A stretch of DNA of 6,092 nucleotides, from contig JAGNNB010000198.1 in NCBI GenBank assembly GCA_017990865.1, positions 1 to 6,092 of the forward strand, written 5' to 3'. This document shows positions 1 through 6,092 of this stretch, in pieces (position 1 is the first letter of the stretch; each line of letters starts with the position of its first letter). This DNA comes from Lysobacteraceae bacterium (GTDB taxonomy: Bacteria > Pseudomonadota > Gammaproteobacteria > Xanthomonadales > Xanthomonadaceae). A program made the translations under genes and the position numbers. The notes under the pieces were generated by a model. That model ran no database searches. It was not told the origin of the DNA and was given only the letters and a program-made list of their open reading frames with translations.

Positions 1-3000
1 ATGTTGGTGTTGGCCGTGGTCGGCGCGTGGTCGTACACGCGGCTGGGCCAGTCCGAAGATCCGCCCTTCACCTTCAGGGCGATGGTGATCCGGACGGTGT
101 GGCCCGGCGCAAGCGCGGACGAAGTCGCGCGCGAGGTCACGGACCGTATCGAAAAAGAAGTGATGGAGACCGGGCGCTACGAACGGGTCGTGTCCTACTC
201 GCGTCCCGGGGTGTCGACGGTCATCGTGTTTTCGCGCGAATACTTGATGACGCGCGACCTGCCGCAGTTGTGGTACGACATCCGCAAGAAAATCGGCGAT
301 ATCCGCGGCACGTTGCCGGAGGGAACGGTCGGCCCGTTCTTCGACGACGAATTCGGCGATACCTACGGCAATATTTACGCGTTGAGCGGCAAGGGTTACG
401 ACTACGCCACGTTGAAGAATTACGCCGAACGCATCGAGCTGCGACTGCAGCGCGTGCCGAACGTGGCCAAGATCGAATTCATCGGGTTGCAGGACGAGAA
501 GATCTGGATCGATCTGGCGAACACCAAGCTGGCGACGCTCGGCGTTCCTTTGCCCGCGGTGCAGCAGGCTTTGCGGGAACAGAACGCGGTGGCGCAGGCC
601 GGATTCTTCGAAACCACCGGCGAGCGCGTACGCGTGCGCGTCACTGGCGGGTTCTCCTCGGTGCAGGAGATTCGGGATTTCCCGATTCGCGTCGGCGATC
701 GCACGTTCCGTTTGGGCGATATCGCGGAAGTGCGTCGCGGCTACGACGACCCCGCGTCCCCACGCATGCGTTTCATGAGCCAGGACGCGGTCGGTATCGC
801 GGTCTCGATGAAACCGAACGGCGACATTCTCAAGCTCGGCGATGCGCTGGACGCGGAAGTCGAGAAGATCCAACAGCATTTGCCGATCGGAATGACGCTC
901 GGTCGCGTCGCCGACCAGCCACGGGCTGTGCGCGATTCGGTCGGCGAGTTCGTGCGCGCATTGGCCGAAGCGGTGGCGATAGTGCTGCTGGTGAGTTTTT
1001 TCTCGCTGGGCGTGCGTACCGGTTTGGTGGTGGCGGTCAGCATTCCGTTGGTGTTGGCGATGACCTTCGCGGTCATGCATTACTTCAATATCGGTCTGCA
1101 CAAAATCTCGTTGGGCGCCTTGGTCTTGTCGCTGGGATTGCTGGTGGACGACGCGATCATCGCGGTGGAGATGATGGCGATCAAAATGGAACAGGGCTTC
1201 AGTCGACTCAAGGCCGCCGCGTTCGCTTACGAAACCACCGCGTTCCCGATGCTCACCGGCACTCTGGTGACGGCGGCCGGCTTCTTGCCGATCGCGACCG
1301 CCGCGTCCTCCACCGGCGAGTACACGCGCGCGTTGTTCCAGGTCACGACGATCGCCTTGTTGGTGTCGTGGATCGCGGCGGTGCTGTTCATTCCGTATTT
1401 GGGCGAAAAAATGCTGCCCGACCCGCATGCGACGCCTTCGCCGCGTTCGCTGGACGGGCGGTTGCGCGCGCTTCGCGAGCGTTTGGCCGGCGGACGGTCG
1501 CGGTCCGTCGACGGCCCAGCGTCCGCAGCGCATGCCCAGGACCCGTATCAATCGGCGTTCTATCGACGCTTCCGCGCCGCGGTGCGCGCGTGCATCGCGC
1601 GACGCTGGTGGGTGATCGGCGCCACCGTCGCGGCGTTCGCGCTGTCCATCGTCCTGTTCCGCTTCGTGCCGCAGCAGTTCTTTCCCTCGTCCACGCGCAA
1701 CGAGTTGTTGGTCGATCTGGAGCTGGCCGAAGGTAGCTCGCTCAAGGCCACCGAAGCCGCGGCGAAGAAGTTGGAGAAGATGCTCTCCGTTCGCAAGGAA
1801 GTGGACAATTACGTCGCCTATATCGGCAACGGCTCGCCGCGCTTCTATCTGCCGTTGGATCAGCAATTGCCGGCCGCGAATTTCTCGCAGTTCGTGGTGC
1901 GCGCGCGCGATGCCCGGAGCCGCGAAGCGCTGCGCGATTGGCTGATAACCGATGCGCGTTACCGGTTCCCGGAGTTGCAGTTGCGCGTCACGCGCTTGGA
2001 GAACGGGCCTCCGGTCGGTTATCCGGTGCAGTTCCGCATTTCTGGCGAGCACATCGAACGCGTTCACGAAATCGCCGCGCAGGTGAAAGCGAAAGTCGCG
2101 GCCAATCCGGATGTCACCAACGTCAATCTCAATTGGGACGAACCGAGCAAGGTCGTGCGTCTGGTGATCGACCAGGAGCGCGCGCGCGCGCTGGGCGTGA
2201 GTTCGCAGCAACTCGCCGGATTCCTCTCCGGTTCGCTGTCCGGCCTGCACGTCAGCACGTATCGCGAAGGCAACGAGTTGATCGAAATCCTGCTGCGCGG
2301 CCCCGACGACGAACGCACGCGCTTGGATTTCATCGGCAGTCTCGCGGTGCCCACCACCAATGGCGGCGCGGTGCCGGTGATGCAGATCGCGCGCCTGGAA
2401 TACGTATTGGAAGACGGCATTCTGTGGCGCCATAACCGCTTGCCGACGGTTACGGTGCGCGCCGACATTCGCACCGACGCCACCGCGCCGAGCGTGACCG
2501 GGCGCATCAATCCGACGCTCGATGCGATTCGCGCCGCCTTGCCCGACGGCTATTTGCTCCAAGTCGGCGGCGCGGTGGAAGACTCCACGCGCGGCCAGGA
2601 CTCGATCAGCGCGGGCATGCCCTTGTTCCTGCTGGTGGTGATCACACTGTTGATGCTGCAGTTGCGCAGCTTGTCGCGCGTGTTCTTGGTGCTCACCACC
2701 GCGCCGCTCGGTTTGATCGGCGTCACATTGTTTTTATTGGCGTTCCGCGTGCCGTTCGGCTTCGTGGCGATGCTGGGCGTGATCGCACTGTCGGGCATGA
2801 TCATGCGCAACTCGGTGATCCTGATCGATCAGATCGAGCAGGACATCGCCAGCGGCCACGACCGCTGGACCGCCATCGTCGAATCGACCGTGCGCCGTTT
2901 CCGTCCGATCGTGTTGACCGCGCTCGCGGCGATTTTGGCGATGGTGCCGCTCTCGCGCTCGGTGTTCTTCGGCCCGATGGCGGTGGCGATCATGGGCGGC

Positions 3001-3198
3001 TTGATCGTCGCGACCTTGCTCACGCTGTTGTTCCTGCCGGCGCTGTACGCCGCGTGGTTCCGCGTGCGCGCCGACGAAGAAGGCACGGGCACACACGAAA
3101 GCGGCGCCGACAAAAGCCGCGCCGATGAAAGCCGTAGCGATGAAAATCGTTCGGGCGATACCGGTGTCGACCCGAATCGCGCACAAACCATCGTCTGA
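1..3198 (+). CDS. RND-family multidrug efflux transporter permease, 5' truncated by window edge
   Basis: This is an inner-membrane proton-driven pump of the AcrB-like RND superfamily, expected to work as a trimer with a periplasmic adaptor and an outer-membrane channel. The 1065 visible residues start inside the first membrane helix (about 1-14), so the ATG at position 1 is probably internal and some 15-20 codons are missing. A porter domain (about 20-315) is followed by helices near 319-337, 340-358, 370-392, 412-432 and 446-466. Then come a cytoplasmic linker, a helix near 537-554, a second porter domain (about 560-865) and five helices to about 1019. The proton-relay Asp pair is D383-D384 (LLVDDAI). 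R966 and T973 match AcrB R971 and T978, while AcrB Lys940 is replaced by R936. The linker (about 475-518) and C-terminal tail (1023-1065) are polar and unusual. The stop is TGA at 3196-3198. Substrate is unknown; the adaptor gene would lie upstream, outside the window. Family assignment is secure. Confidence 0.95.
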   Translation: MLVLAVVGAWSYTRLGQSEDPPFTFRAMVIRTVWPGASADEVAREVTDRIEKEVMETGRYERVVSYSRPGVSTVIVFSREYLMTRDLPQLWYDIRKKIGDIRGTLPEGTVGPFFDDEFGDTYGNIYALSGKGYDYATLKNYAERIELRLQRVPNVAKIEFIGLQDEKIWIDLANTKLATLGVPLPAVQQALREQNAVAQAGFFETTGERVRVRVTGGFSSVQEIRDFPIRVGDRTFRLGDIAEVRRGYDDPASPRMRFMSQDAVGIAVSMKPNGDILKLGDALDAEVEKIQQHLPIGMTLGRVADQPRAVRDSVGEFVRALAEAVAIVLLVSFFSLGVRTGLVVAVSIPLVLAMTFAVMHYFNIGLHKISLGALVLSLGLLVDDAIIAVEMMAIKMEQGFSRLKAAAFAYETTAFPMLTGTLVTAAGFLPIATAASSTGEYTRALFQVTTIALLVSWIAAVLFIPYLGEKMLPDPHATPSPRSLDGRLRALRERLAGGRSRSVDGPASAAHAQDPYQSAFYRRFRAAVRACIARRWWVIGATVAAFALSIVLFRFVPQQFFPSSTRNELLVDLELAEGSSLKATEAAAKKLEKMLSVRKEVDNYVAYIGNGSPRFYLPLDQQLPAANFSQFVVRARDARSREALRDWLITDARYRFPELQLRVTRLENGPPVGYPVQFRISGEHIERVHEIAAQVKAKVAANPDVTNVNLNWDEPSKVVRLVIDQERARALGVSSQQLAGFLSGSLSGLHVSTYREGNELIEILLRGPDDERTRLDFIGSLAVPTTNGGAVPVMQIARLEYVLEDGILWRHNRLPTVTVRADIRTDATAPSVTGRINPTLDAIRAALPDGYLLQVGGAVEDSTRGQDSISAGMPLFLLVVITLLMLQLRSLSRVFLVLTTAPLGLIGVTLFLLAFRVPFGFVAMLGVIALSGMIMRNSVILIDQIEQDIASGHDRWTAIVESTVRRFRPIVLTALAAILAMVPLSRSVFFGPMAVAIMGGLIVATLLTLLFLPALYAAWFRVRADEEGTGTHESGADKSRADESRSDENRSGDTGVDPNRAQTIV
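3106..3150 (+). repeat. Three 15-bp tandem repeats inside the permease C-terminal tail
   Basis: Three consecutive 15-base units (3106-3120, 3121-3135, 3136-3150) encode the pentapeptides ADKSR, ADESR and SDENR. They share the core GA(C/T)(A/G)AAA. The units lie beyond the last transmembrane helix in a hydrophilic tail rich in Asp, Glu, Ser and Arg that is not part of the RND core. The period is a multiple of three, so changes in copy number would keep the reading frame. Confidence 0.7.
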
Positions 3199-3374
3199 GA
3201 TTTCGCTTTCGCATCCGGGCCGCTCTGCGGCTTCCTCCCCCTCCCACCGCGGGCGGCCCGGGTTGCGATCCCTGCGTGCGGTTGAGATGGCGAATTTCGC
3301 CGTGCGATCCATCGCCCGGCGCCATGTCGTATCGATGAAGTCGCAAGCGTGCGCTTGAGTGTGTGGGCGCGGTT
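3199..3374. other. Intergenic stretch with no convincing gene
   Basis: No reading frame here has a credible start, ribosome binding site or recognisable protein. Short frames run through on both strands, but their translations are Arg/Ser/Pro-rich, as expected from GC-rich non-coding DNA. Visible structure consists of the stem-loop at 3210-3267, a direct repeat of TGCGATCC (3264-3271 and 3303-3310), and a small palindrome GGCGAATTTCGCC at 3289-3301. No promoter is evident. Confidence 0.6.
3210..3267. other. Stem-loop just after the permease stop codon
   Basis: CCGGGCCGC at 3215-3223 pairs perfectly with GCGGCCCGG at 3253-3261. In plus-strand RNA the stem can extend outward through a G-U and an A-U pair and, past a one-base bulge at 3264, through three more G-C pairs to 3210/3267. 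The loop is long (29 bases) and pyrimidine-rich. It begins 11 bases after the TGA at 3198, a plausible place for 3'-end processing or Rho-linked termination. No T run follows on either strand, so it is not a standard intrinsic terminator. Confidence 0.45.
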
Positions 3375-3424
3375 CGCCCCTCATCCGCCCTTCGGGCACC
3401 TTCTCCCCACGCGTGGGGAGAAGG

Positions 3425-3573
3425 AAAATCAGAGGCGGGGCTCGATATCTTTTCTGCGAAGAACGTCCACACGTCGTCGTCGATGGATTTTCCCCGTACT
3501 CGGAAACACGGTAGCGGGCTTGAGTTGATGCCTCCTCGCCGTAAGCAGAAATACATCAAGACGTTGCAGCCCT
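3425..3573. other. Interior of the inverted-repeat element, no gene seen
   Basis: This non-repeated core has lower GC than its surroundings: my hand count gives about 53% over 3425-3570, against about 65% in a sampled line of the permease gene. Frames remain open on both strands, but none has a convincing ribosome binding site or recognisable product. It could be the core of a mobile repeat element, a decayed gene remnant or an unrecognised small RNA; the sequence alone does not decide. Confidence 0.5.
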
Positions 3574-3585
3574 CCTTCTCCCCGC
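3574..3585. repeat. Partial copy of the 50-bp repeat arm
   Basis: CCTTCTCCCCGC at 3574-3585 is identical to the first 12 bases of the right arm at 3618-3629 and lies 44 bases before it in the same direction. It then continues GCGTTGAAG and loses the match. It looks like a truncated repeat arm whose second half is missing. A 12-base match alone is weak evidence, but its position beside a full arm makes relatedness likely. Confidence 0.45.
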
Positions 3586-3686
3586 GCGTTGAAGTGCAAC
3601 AAGATGCTGTAGCCATCCCTTCTCCCCGCATGCGGGGAGAAGGTGCCCGAAGGGCGGATGAGGGGCGGGCGAAGCCTCGATTGCGC

Positions 3687-3752
3687 CAGCGGAGCTTCGC
3701 TCCGCTCTACGCGGGTTTGCGAAGGTTTGTAGAGCGGAGCGAAGCTCCGCTG
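3687..3752. repeat. Perfect 24-bp inverted repeat (short hairpin repeat copies 1 and 2)
   Basis: Bases 3687-3710 and 3729-3752 are exact reverse complements, separated by an 18-base loop. Each arm is itself nearly palindromic: AGCGGAGC-TTC-GCTCCGCT in the left arm and AGCGGAGC-GAA-GCTCCGCT in the right. The DNA or its RNA can therefore form either two small hairpins or one long one. The two arms are copies in opposite orientation of the repeat that recurs at 3823-3849. Confidence 0.85.
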
Positions 3753-3764
3753 CTTTGGCTTTTT
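3733..3764 (+). terminator. Weak candidate terminator for plus-strand transcription
   Basis: The GC-rich 8-bp hairpin AGCGGAGC-GAA-GCTCCGCT (3733-3751) is followed on the plus strand by GCTTTGGCTTTTT, with five T at 3760-3764. The T run starts about 8 bases after the stem, farther than in a strong intrinsic terminator, and the site lies more than 530 bases past the permease stop. It could act as a backstop for read-through from the permease. The minus strand has no comparable T run for the thrBC transcript. Confidence 0.25.
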
Positions 3765-3822
3765 GATTCGGATGCCGTGACTGAAAGCGCAATGACAGGC
3801 CTGCGGTGGGCTCAAAGGAGTT

Positions 3823-3849
3823 CCAGCAGAGCTTCGCTCCGCTCTACGC
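3823..3849. repeat. Third copy of the short hairpin repeat, overlapping the thrC 3' end
   Basis: This 27-base segment matches 3686-3712 in the same direction with one mismatch (CCAGCAGAG here, CCAGCGGAG there). It keeps the hairpin core GAGCTTCGCTC. On the minus strand its first six bases are GCGTAG, which are the last alanine codon and the TAG stop of thrC; the hairpin follows immediately. Confidence 0.8.
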
Positions 3850-5223
3850 CATCGAGAGCAGTTTTGCGCGCAGCGCCGCATCGTCCGCCGCCAGCGTCTC
3901 GCCATGCGCGGGGCGCGCGAGGCATTCGGCCAGTGCGGGCGGTGGCGGTACCGCATGCTCCACCAGCGGTTCGACGATGGTCTCGAACTTCGCGGGATGC
4001 GCGGTGGCGACGACCGCCCACGGGCGCGTATCGCCGGACTCGCGAATACCGTGCAGCGCATGCAGGCCGCAGGCGGTGTGCGGGCAGGGCACGATGCCGT
4101 GACGCGTCGGCGCGTCGGCGATGACGGTGCGGATGGTCGCATCGTCCACCGACAGCGCGCGCAGCGCGCCGCGCAGTTCGGCGTCGTCGCGATGCCAGTG
4201 GCGTAGGCGTTCGAAATTGCTCGGTGCGCCGACATCCATCGCATTGGCGAGCGTGGCTTTGGTGGCTTCCGGCGCGTAATCGCCGCCGTCGAAATAGCGC
4301 GGCAGCACATCGTTGGCGTTGGTCGCGAGCACGATCTCGCCGATCGGCAAACCCATGCGCTTGGCGAGCAGTGCCGCCGCGGCGTTGCCTAAATTGCCGG
4401 TCGGCACGATCAGATTCAGCGCTTCGCCATGCGCGCGGCGAAACGCGGCGGCGGTGTGCGCGTAGTAGGCCACCTGCGGCAGCAAACGGCCGAGGCTGAT
4501 GCTGTTCGCGGAGGTGAGCGAACGCGCGCGGCGCAGGTCGGTATCGGCGAGCGCGGTTTTCGCCATGCGCTGGCAATCGTCGAAGGTGCCGGCGACGCGA
4601 AACGTACGCACGTTATCGCCCCAGCATTCCAGACCGTGCGCCTGACGCGGTGAGACGCGGCCGTCGGGATACAGAATCACCACCTCGAACCCGGGCCGAC
4701 GATGGAACGCACCGGCCACCGCCGCGCCGGTGTCGCCGGAGGTAGCGACGAGAATGGTCGTCGTCGGCGCATCGTCCGCGCGCAATGCGCCGAGCGCTTC
4801 GGCCAAAAACCGCGCGGCGTAGTCTTTGAACGCCGCGGTCGGGCCGTGAAAAAGTTCGAGCAGGAAATCGCCGCTACGAGCGTCGTCGCCGCGCGCGTCT
4901 TCGCGTCGCATCGCGCGCAGCGGCGCATCGAAATCGTAGGCGCGCGCGCACAGCGTCGGCAGCGCATCGCGCAAACGCGATTCGACGAAATACGGCGTCA
5001 GTACAGCGGTGGCGGACTCGGCCATCGTGCCGGTGCCGATGCGCGTTTCGAGGACATATGCATCGAGCGTCGGGATGCGTTCCGGCACATACAAACCGCC
5101 GTCGGGCGCGAGTCCGGCGATCAGCGCATCGTCGATGGCCGTCGGCGGCGTCGCGCCGCGTGTGCTGACGAAACGGATGGCGTTCGCATTCTGGATTTGA
5201 TCCGACGCAGTCGTCGCGTTCAT
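3844..5223 (-). CDS. thrC: Threonine synthase
   Basis: This cytosolic PLP enzyme converts O-phospho-L-homoserine and water to L-threonine and phosphate, the last step of threonine synthesis. The product is 459 residues, a little longer than the roughly 430 of E. coli ThrC. An N-terminal domain carries RFVSTRG (17-23) and DGGLYVPE (41-48). The expected PLP-binding lysine is K133 in [23 protein letters not shown] (160-168) and PTGNLGNA (274-281) are the substrate- and PLP-phosphate-binding loops of fold-type II enzymes. [11 protein letters not shown] (240-250) is another family block. The ATG at 5221-5223 was chosen because GGAGGT lies six bases upstream, family similarity begins soon after it, and it overlaps the thrB stop as ATGA. 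A longer frame starting at 5349 would run deep into thrB. The last codon and the TAG stop lie inside a hairpin repeat, so the extreme C-terminus (LRAKLLSMA) may be altered. Identification is secure. Confidence 0.97.
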   Translation of the reverse strand: MNATTASDQIQNANAIRFVSTRGATPPTAIDDALIAGLAPDGGLYVPERIPTLDAYVLETRIGTGTMAESATAVLTPYFVESRLRDALPTLCARAYDFDAPLRAMRREDARGDDARSGDFLLELFHGPTAAFKDYAARFLAEALGALRADDAPTTTILVATSGDTGAAVAGAFHRRPGFEVVILYPDGRVSPRQAHGLECWGDNVRTFRVAGTFDDCQRMAKTALADTDLRRARSLTSANSISLGRLLPQVAYYAHTAAAFRRAHGEALNLIVPTGNLGNAAAALLAKRMGLPIGEIVLATNANDVLPRYFDGGDYAPEATKATLANAMDVGAPSNFERLRHWHRDDAELRGALRALSVDDATIRTVIADAPTRHGIVPCPHTACGLHALHGIRESGDTRPWAVVATAHPAKFETIVEPLVEHAVPPPPALAECLARPAHGETLAADDAALRAKLLSMA

Positions 5224-6092
5224 GCCAACACCTCCGCGCGCGGGCCGGCGACCGGCGAGACATAGGCGCGCGCGTCGTAACCGGCGGCGCGGAAGGCATC
5301 GCGCATCGCGGGCGCGGCGGCGTCGGCCTGCGCTTTCGAGGCGAACCACGCGAACACGCTCGGTCCCGCGCCGGAAATGCTGGCGCCGAGCGCATCGTGC
5401 GCGAGCGCAGCGGCTTTCACTTCGGCGAATCCAGGAATCAAGGCCGCACGTCGCGGCTCCACCAACACATCCGCCAAACCCGCGCGAATCAAATCGAGAT
5501 CGCCCCGCTGCAGGCCGGTGAGAAACAGCGCCAGATGCGTGCTTTGTTCGACGAACTGCGACAGCGGATACGGTTCGCCCAGCGCGGCGCGCGCGCGACG
5601 CGTTTCCAATTCTTGATCGGGGTGTACGACGACGGCGTGCAGCGCGCTCGGCACCGAGAGCGCGATCATGCGGTCGTGGGTGGCGAGGGTGACGCCGCCC
5701 AGCAGCATCGGCGCGACGTTATCGCCGTGCAGACTGCCGCTTGCCACCGCTTCGCCCTGCAGCGCGAACGGATACAGCGCCTCGCGCGACAGCGGCGTCT
5801 CCAGGATCGCATTCGCGGCGACCAGCGCGGCCACGCACGACGCCGCCGAACCGCCGAGCCCGGAACCCAACGGAATGCCTTTTTCCAATGTGATTTCGAA
5901 GCCGAACGGCAGCGCCAGCGATTCGCGCAAAGCGATCAAGGCGCGGCCGGCGGTGTTGCGTTCCGCTTCGAGCGGCAAGCGATCCGCGCCGGCCACATCG
6001 CCCGCGATCGCGCGGATGCGCACTGCGGGTTCATCGATGCGGCGCACCGTCGCGACATCGCGCGGGCCGTCGATGCTGTGACCGAGTAGATC
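5220..6092 (-). CDS. thrB: Homoserine kinase, N-terminus cut by window edge
   Basis: This GHMP-superfamily kinase uses ATP to phosphorylate L-homoserine to O-phosphohomoserine, the substrate of ThrC next door. 290 residues are visible, read from the right edge ([12 protein letters not shown] onward). Homoserine kinases run to about 300-320, so some 15-25 residues, including the usual FAPA-NVGVGFD start, lie outside. The ATP-binding GHMP motif [12 protein letters not shown] is at visible residues 74-85 (positions 5838-5873). The C-terminal glycine-rich motif [10 protein letters not shown] is at 236-245, typical of the family. A GTG at 6045-6047 could be mistaken for the start, but the conserved [10 protein letters not shown] segment lies upstream of it in frame. 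The gene ends with TGA at 5220-5222, overlapping the thrC ATG. Operon control, and any leader attenuator, would be upstream and outside the window. This is the GHMP type, not the unrelated ThrH or choline-kinase-like forms. Confidence 0.96.
   Translation of the reverse strand, partial: DLLGHSIDGPRDVATVRRIDEPAVRIRAIAGDVAGADRLPLEAERNTAGRALIALRESLALPFGFEITLEKGIPLGSGLGGSAASCVAALVAANAILETPLSREALYPFALQGEAVASGSLHGDNVAPMLLGGVTLATHDRMIALSVPSALHAVVVHPDQELETRRARAALGEPYPLSQFVEQSTHLALFLTGLQRGDLDLIRAGLADVLVEPRRAALIPGFAEVKAAALAHDALGASISGAGPSVFAWFASKAQADAAAPAMRDAFRAAGYDARAYVSPVAGPRAEVLA
5230..5235 (-). promoter_or_regulatory. Ribosome binding site of thrC, inside the thrB end
   Basis: Minus-strand GGAGGT is a full Shine-Dalgarno match, six bases (GTTGGC) before the thrC ATG. 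It lies within the last codons of thrB, and the thrB TGA overlaps the thrC ATG as ATGA (5223-5220). This arrangement fixes the thrC start and suggests translational coupling, so ThrB and ThrC would be made together. Confidence 0.85.

Larger units (their letters stand above)
3375..3667. repeat. About 293-bp element bounded by inverted 50-bp REP-like repeats
   Basis: The left arm (3375-3424) and right arm (3618-3667) are each 50 bases and are reverse complements except for four bases. Each arm has two self-pairing parts: CGCCCTTCGGGC (with its partner sequence), and CCTTCTCCCC-N6-GGGGAGAAGG. The six central bases are ACGCGT in the left arm and GCATGC in the right, both palindromic. About 193 bases separate the arms. 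The organisation fits a REP/BIME-type doublet or a small non-autonomous foldback (MITE-like) element. Similar 'cctcatccgcccttcgggca' repeats are scattered through many proteobacterial genomes as I recall them. The interior encodes no transposase, and I saw no clear target-site duplication. Confidence 0.8.

Noticed and set aside
27..1736. A 569-codon open frame in another plus-strand frame within the permease gene
   Set aside because: It is a shadow of the permease. Its translation is dominated by Arg, Gly and Ala with no domain or membrane pattern, while the overlapping frame is a clear RND protein.
2734..3399. A 221-codon minus-strand open frame spanning the permease end and the gap
   Set aside because: It is antisense to the permease over most of its length, Arg/His/Ala-rich, and without a recognisable domain or convincing ribosome site.
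3020..3631. A 203-codon minus-strand open frame through the repeat element
   Set aside because: It translates the repeat arm itself (SPHAWGEGARRADEGR), a spurious peptide typical of such repeats, and also runs antisense into the permease.
3375..3667. Possible complete insertion sequence
   Set aside because: The interior is under 200 bases and encodes no transposase, and no target-site duplication is evident; a REP/MITE-like element fits better.
3375..3849. Possible CRISPR array from the clustered repeats
   Set aside because: The repeats differ in type and orientation, spacing is irregular, and there are no uniform spacers.
3429..4310. A long minus-strand frame crossing the repeats into thrC
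   Set aside because: It is out of frame with thrC over that gene and reads through all the hairpin repeats; composition is Arg/Ser/Pro-rich with no domain.
5224..5349. A 42-residue N-terminal extension of ThrC
   Set aside because: It overlaps thrB in a different frame, is Arg-rich, and bypasses the strong Shine-Dalgarno and ATG at 5223.
5397..6089. A 230-codon plus-strand frame opposite thrB
   Set aside because: It is the complement of the kinase gene, Arg/Gln-rich and without protein features; the minus-strand GHMP motifs are decisive.

Overview
This window looks like a chromosomal fragment of a GC-rich gammaproteobacterium, most likely of the Xanthomonadaceae/Lysobacteraceae. The grounds are about 65% GC in the genes, strong GC bias at third codon positions, a homoserine kinase that resembles the Xanthomonas type as I remember it, and a gene gap packed with hairpin repeats of a kind common in this group. 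The family assignment is an inference from recall; no search was run.

Layout: (1) Positions 1-3198, plus strand, hold an RND-superfamily inner-membrane efflux permease that lacks only its extreme N-terminus, cut by the window edge. (2) Positions 3199-3843 hold no convincing gene. They contain a stem-loop just past the permease stop, a roughly 293-bp element bounded by two inverted 50-bp repeats with self-complementary centres, and three copies of a shorter 'GAGCTTCGCTC' hairpin repeat, two of which form a 24-bp inverted repeat. (3) Positions 3844-5223, minus strand, encode threonine synthase (thrC). (4) Positions 5220-6092, minus strand, encode homoserine kinase (thrB), cut at its N-terminus by the right edge. 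thrB and thrC overlap by four bases (ATGA) and form the end of a threonine operon: ThrB phosphorylates homoserine, and ThrC converts O-phosphohomoserine to threonine. The permease and thrBC converge, and the repeat cluster lies between their 3' ends.

I found no clear new system. The most interesting structure is in the convergent gap. The two 50-bp repeats differ at four bases that are symmetric within the palindrome, so pairing is kept. The stop codon and last codon of thrC lie inside a copy of the short hairpin repeat. The permease ends in a polar tail containing a 15-bp tandem repeat. Repetitive DNA therefore appears to reach or shape the 3' ends of genes on both sides.
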